From Mucidula mucida (Eukaryota; Basidiomycota; Agaricomycetes; Agaricales; Physalacriaceae), in contig JADNYV010000593.1 of NCBI GenBank assembly GCA_015501055.1, forward strand, positions 1 to 20,824: DNA of 20,824 nt, written 5' to 3'. Positions 18,134-20,824 of the stretch are shown one piece after another; position 1 is the stretch's first letter, and each line of letters begins with the position of its first letter. Both the position numbers and the translations under genes were made by a program. The notes beneath the pieces are model-generated. The model saw nothing but the letters and a program-made list of their open reading frames with translations, did no database searches and was not told where the DNA came from.

Positions 18134-19312
18134 TCAGAATTGACAGAACTCGTTGGACTCGTTGGAGGTAAGCTTGTCGGGTTCGTCTCCATCATCGTTA
18201 CCCTCGTAGGTATCGCAGATGCTGTCAACATCGTCGGTTTGGACCGTTCTAATAAGAAGTCAAGTTCATTCTGTAAGCGGAGAAGAGAAGAATAGAAACG
18301 AACGCCATATCAAAGATAGCTGTGTCGCCGTACTGCAAGCACAGTGTATTAGAGCCGAATCAGTAACCGCTATGCATCAGGTACGCACGTTAGAGTTGAT
18401 ACCGGCAAGAGCACCACCGCCGGAGCAATGATGTTGGAGAATTGCGAGTGCTACAGACGGGTCAGCGTCAACGGGTGCTAACGAGCGGTCCGAGACAGGC
18501 GTACTCTCTCATACATCCTAAACGCGTGCAGATGTCAGCATAGTAACGAGGGATACACCAAAAAGATACATACGTCCCACAATTACCACAGCTTCGATAG
18601 AGTTTTCCAAAGTCTTGGACCTAGTCGACCTTTAGTTTTCAGAGGTACATGAACACATGCCTCAAGACATACGCAGAAACTGTCCACCACAACCGTCCCG
18701 CCACCATTGTGTTGGAGGACCTTGTCGTCAGCACCAATAGCGCCTCCACCGGTGAGAGTCGACGTGCCCGACTTTTGCTTGAACGTGATAGCGTCCTATG
18801 TAACCAACGCCATCAGAAACCGCAAAGAATACAACCGAGCGAAATGCGCGTACCTCACACACATCCTCGAACCAGACTATTGGGACGTGTCAGCTATTCG
18901 AACGACACCTAGAAGAAGAGACGAACTGTTGGTCAAGGTGCACGAACCCAAGCAGTGGATACCCTCGCTTTGGTCTGCGCCGATGATAACGTTTGAAAGA
19001 CTGGCGCCATCTTCGAGAAGGAAGACAGCGTCGCTGTCGCCACCCTCTGTCTGGCCTTCACATGCGCCGGAGCCCCGATCGTAGCGCGCATTGGCGCCCT
19101 GAGGAATTTAAATGTCATCAAAAGGGATGTGTGAGTATGAGAGCGCCGTCTACATCGAAGGAATCGGTGATAGTCATGGGCTCGTCGAGGCTGATTGTAT
19201 CAGTCGCGTCGGGGAAGGTGCAGCTGGCCGCCCTTTGGGCTTTGGAAGACGGACGAGCACATGCGCCGCTAGCAAGAACAACAGCGAGGGTGAAGAACGG
19301 TGTAAAGATCAT
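18134..19312 (-). CDS. Secreted pectate lyase, family PL3, nine exons, one missing base
   Basis: Exons in sense order: 19312-19154, 19098-18927, 18876-18854, 18795-18673, 18620-18574, 18517-18505, 18450-18389, 18332-18304 and 18248-18134. All eight introns are GT-AG and 50-58 bases. The joined product is about 247 residues. It starts with a signal peptide ([19 protein letters not shown]) and then shows the PL3 blocks [76 protein letters not shown] and [16 protein letters not shown], ending CQF. PL3 enzymes cleave polygalacturonan by calcium-dependent beta-elimination (EC 4.2.2.2) outside the cell, for plant wall breakdown. Exon 6 is only 13 bases. In exon 7 one base is missing near 18425, between SNIIA and [11 protein letters not shown], so the gene as read is broken there. 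No single long open frame reveals this gene. Confidence 0.88.
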
Positions 19313-19380
19313 AATGATGATAGTAGCAAAGGAGCTCTTTATGAAGAGATGCTGCTGCCTATCCCTCGACAACCGAACGT

Positions 19381-19388
19381 CTTTTATA
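19381..19388 (-). promoter_or_regulatory. TATA box of the pectate lyase gene
   Basis: TATAAAAG in sense orientation begins 76 bases upstream of the pectate lyase ATG (19312). Transcription would start at about 19355, leaving a leader of some 45 bases. Confidence 0.55.
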
Positions 19389-20065
19389 CGCGTCGTCCTC
19401 GAGCTCGGTTGGCCATCGGAGAATTTCCACTGCGGCACCTGATGGCATTTAAACTACAGGCTCGGTTAAATTGGCGCTAAAAAGCCCGTCAACCTCGACC
19501 ATGTGGGCCACGCAACTCATGACAGAGGCCTAAAACTCTTTTAGGGCAGGTCGACAAGCATGAAGACATTCGAATCAGGTTCATGATTGGGCGTGCCCTC
19601 AAGACGGAGGCTACCCATTCGTGAGGCGAGCAGTTTTCCTGCTGTGAGCAAAGCCATCACGTACGAGACGTCTCCGTACATACCATGGCACTCACATTCG
19701 GGAAACGCGCGAACAATGGTTGGTAAGGCTCGTCGCTTGAAGGTCGTCCATGATGGGTTTGGCAGGTGGAGGAGGAGAAATCTGCTCCATTTGTAGCGGG
19801 CCGCGAGAGGACCGCACAGAAGAATGGACGATGTTAAAGAGACTCGGGGAATTCAGAACGTGATGGAAATCAGAGGAAAAGAGTGAACGGTCCGTCGGCC
19901 CGCTATGTTGTCCATTCATTCATCGGTCAGGACAATAGTTCAGGAGATAACAAAGGTGTGCAGTCCATACTTCTTCTTCTGACCTTTGTATAGCAATCAC
20001 ATTTTCGCGCAGTTTAGACTTGGATGAGGCCGACCAATACCGACGAGTCGGAGAGCTATCGACTT
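19389..20065. other. Intergenic region upstream of the pectate lyase
   Basis: About 680 bases contain no recognisable gene on either strand; short open frames here match no family I know. The region should contain upstream regulatory sites of the pectate lyase gene, but none was identified with confidence. Confidence 0.45.
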
Positions 20066-20156
20066 TCAGAATTGACACAACTCAATGGACTACTTAGTCA
20101 GAGGTAAGCTTCTTACCCTCACAAACAGTGCCAGAGCTGTCGATGTCGTCGGTCCG
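20066..20156 (-). pseudogene. Relic of the last exon of a second pectate lyase
   Basis: In sense orientation the segment reads TDDIDS, then a shortened middle, then EGKKLTSD, a stop, and finally ELCQF with a stop. This parallels the last exon of the gene at 18134-19312 (TDDVDS...YEG...DKLTSN...EFCQF, stop). The nucleotide match is strong at both ends (GACCGACGA, AAGCTTACCTC, GTCAATTCTGA), with a deletion between. No upstream exons are seen. It is a leftover of a tandem duplicate and encodes nothing functional. Confidence 0.7.
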
Positions 20157-20431
20157 AGCAAGGATCAGGCCGAACCCACATTGAGAAGGCTGACGTGATT
20201 ATGCTTCTCGTCTCACGACCGTCATCTAGTCAGGCATTATCAAAGCTTGTATCTCTGCACCGAGCGACCTTTGCTTAGGTACGAGCTCGCTACCACCTTG
20301 GACCTTCAGCTGACCCCAGCTCCAGCACCTTTGAATCGCCCTCCCCTGCTGCACCGTGCTATGCTGTGGTATCTCCTGAAACGGCTGTTTTTTACGCGAG
20401 AAGATCTTATATTGAAAGAGTTCCCCTCCCT

Positions 20432-20824
20432 ATGCAACCCCTTCTACTACCAAGCGCCAACGATACCCGAGTGGACGGCAAGGCGGGGCCTCATCCAATA
20501 TCGAGGGTGCCAGACGATGTGCTTCGCCAAATTTTCCTCCACGCCGCCCCATCATTTCACTATGCGCAGTCCAAGCGTATCCGGTCCTCTCCATGGACCC
20601 TCTCATATGTCTGCCGTCGGTGGCGCCATATGGCGATCTACACGGTAGAACTGTGGTCGCTGGTCTGGATGGACACAGATTGGTCTATGAGCGACGGGAC
20701 GGTTCGTCTTTTGGACCTTCAACTCAGACGCTCGCAGGATTGCAAGCTTCGCATTTGGTATGACACCTGCACCTCGTGGCGCAGTGACAGCCCTCCCCTT
20801 TACACACCTGATTTTACGCGTTAT
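20432..20824 (+). CDS. F-box protein, N-terminal part, continues beyond the window
   Basis: From ATG 20432 the frame is open for 131 codons to the last base. After a short leader (MQPLLLPSANDTRVDGKAG) comes a typical Agaricomycete F-box: ISRVPDDVLRQIFLHAAPSF, then SPWTLSYVCRRWRHMAIYTV and ELWSLVW. The pattern 'VPDDVLRQIF...SPWTLSYVCRRWR.MAI.T.ELWS' is the usual form of these proteins, in which a leucine-rich or irregular C-terminal part follows. It would act as a substrate receptor of an SCF ubiquitin ligase. It is only distantly like the F-box gene at 16581. The start is the first in-frame ATG before the motif; upstream exons cannot be excluded. No frame break is visible. Confidence 0.82.
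   Translation, partial: MQPLLLPSANDTRVDGKAGPHPISRVPDDVLRQIFLHAAPSFHYAQSKRIRSSPWTLSYVCRRWRHMAIYTVELWSLVWMDTDWSMSDGTVRLLDLQLRRSQDCKLRIWYDTCTSWRSDSPPLYTPDFTRY

Noticed and set aside
18119..18295. A 58-codon plus-strand frame encoding a very hydrophobic peptide, with a similar sequence near 20060-20110
   Set aside because: It is the antisense of the last exon and intron of the pectate lyase; the similarity to 20060 is explained by the pectate lyase relic there.
20247..20648. 133-residue plus-strand frame at the window end
   Set aside because: It overlaps the F-box gene in another frame and shows no domain.

Overview
The window looks like a piece of nuclear genome from a mushroom-forming basidiomycete (Agaricomycetes). 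The evidence is short GT-AG introns of about 46-65 bases, gene families expanded in that group (F-box/LRR, MYND zinc finger, kinase-like proteins), a secreted family PL3 pectate lyase cut into nine exons, and a chromodomain Ty3/Gypsy element of the Tf1/sushi type. Species and chromosome cannot be told from the sequence alone.

Layout. 1-860: 3' part of a broken kinase-like gene. 1606-2660: three-exon MYND zinc-finger gene with one frame break. 2776-11147: nested mobile DNA. The outer element is a fold-back DNA transposon with inverted arms of about 837 bp, termini starting CACTG, and a TGA target duplication. A 6473-bp Ty3/Gypsy retrotransposon on the minus strand (3908-10380) is inserted into its right arm, with 529-bp LTRs and a perfect GCGTT target duplication. 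11262-11505: a small candidate Tc1/mariner-type MITE. 12254-13194: a second, fuller copy of the kinase-like gene, also broken. 13478-14119: minus-strand gene of unknown function, possibly with an HMG-like segment. 15437-16259: intact three-exon GDT1/TMEM165-type cation transporter. 16581-18079: F-box/LRR-like gene. 18134-19312: minus-strand pectate lyase, convergent with the F-box gene. 20066-20156: relic of a second pectate lyase 3' end. 20432-end: start of another F-box gene that runs off the window.

The host genes do not form a pathway; this is an ordinary fungal gene neighbourhood with tandem paralogues (kinase, pectate lyase, F-box) interrupted by transposons. The most distinctive signal is in the retrotransposon. 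The primer-binding site next to the 5' LTR is complementary to the predicted first bases of the element's own transcript, placed about 33 bases after a TATA box. That is the self-priming arrangement known for Tf1/sushi elements, not tRNA priming.

Several genes in the window carry single-base frame breaks, nearly all deletions and several in G runs or a dinucleotide run. This may be real decay or uncorrected assembly error. Kinase copy 2 also has a true 7-base deletion relative to copy 1.
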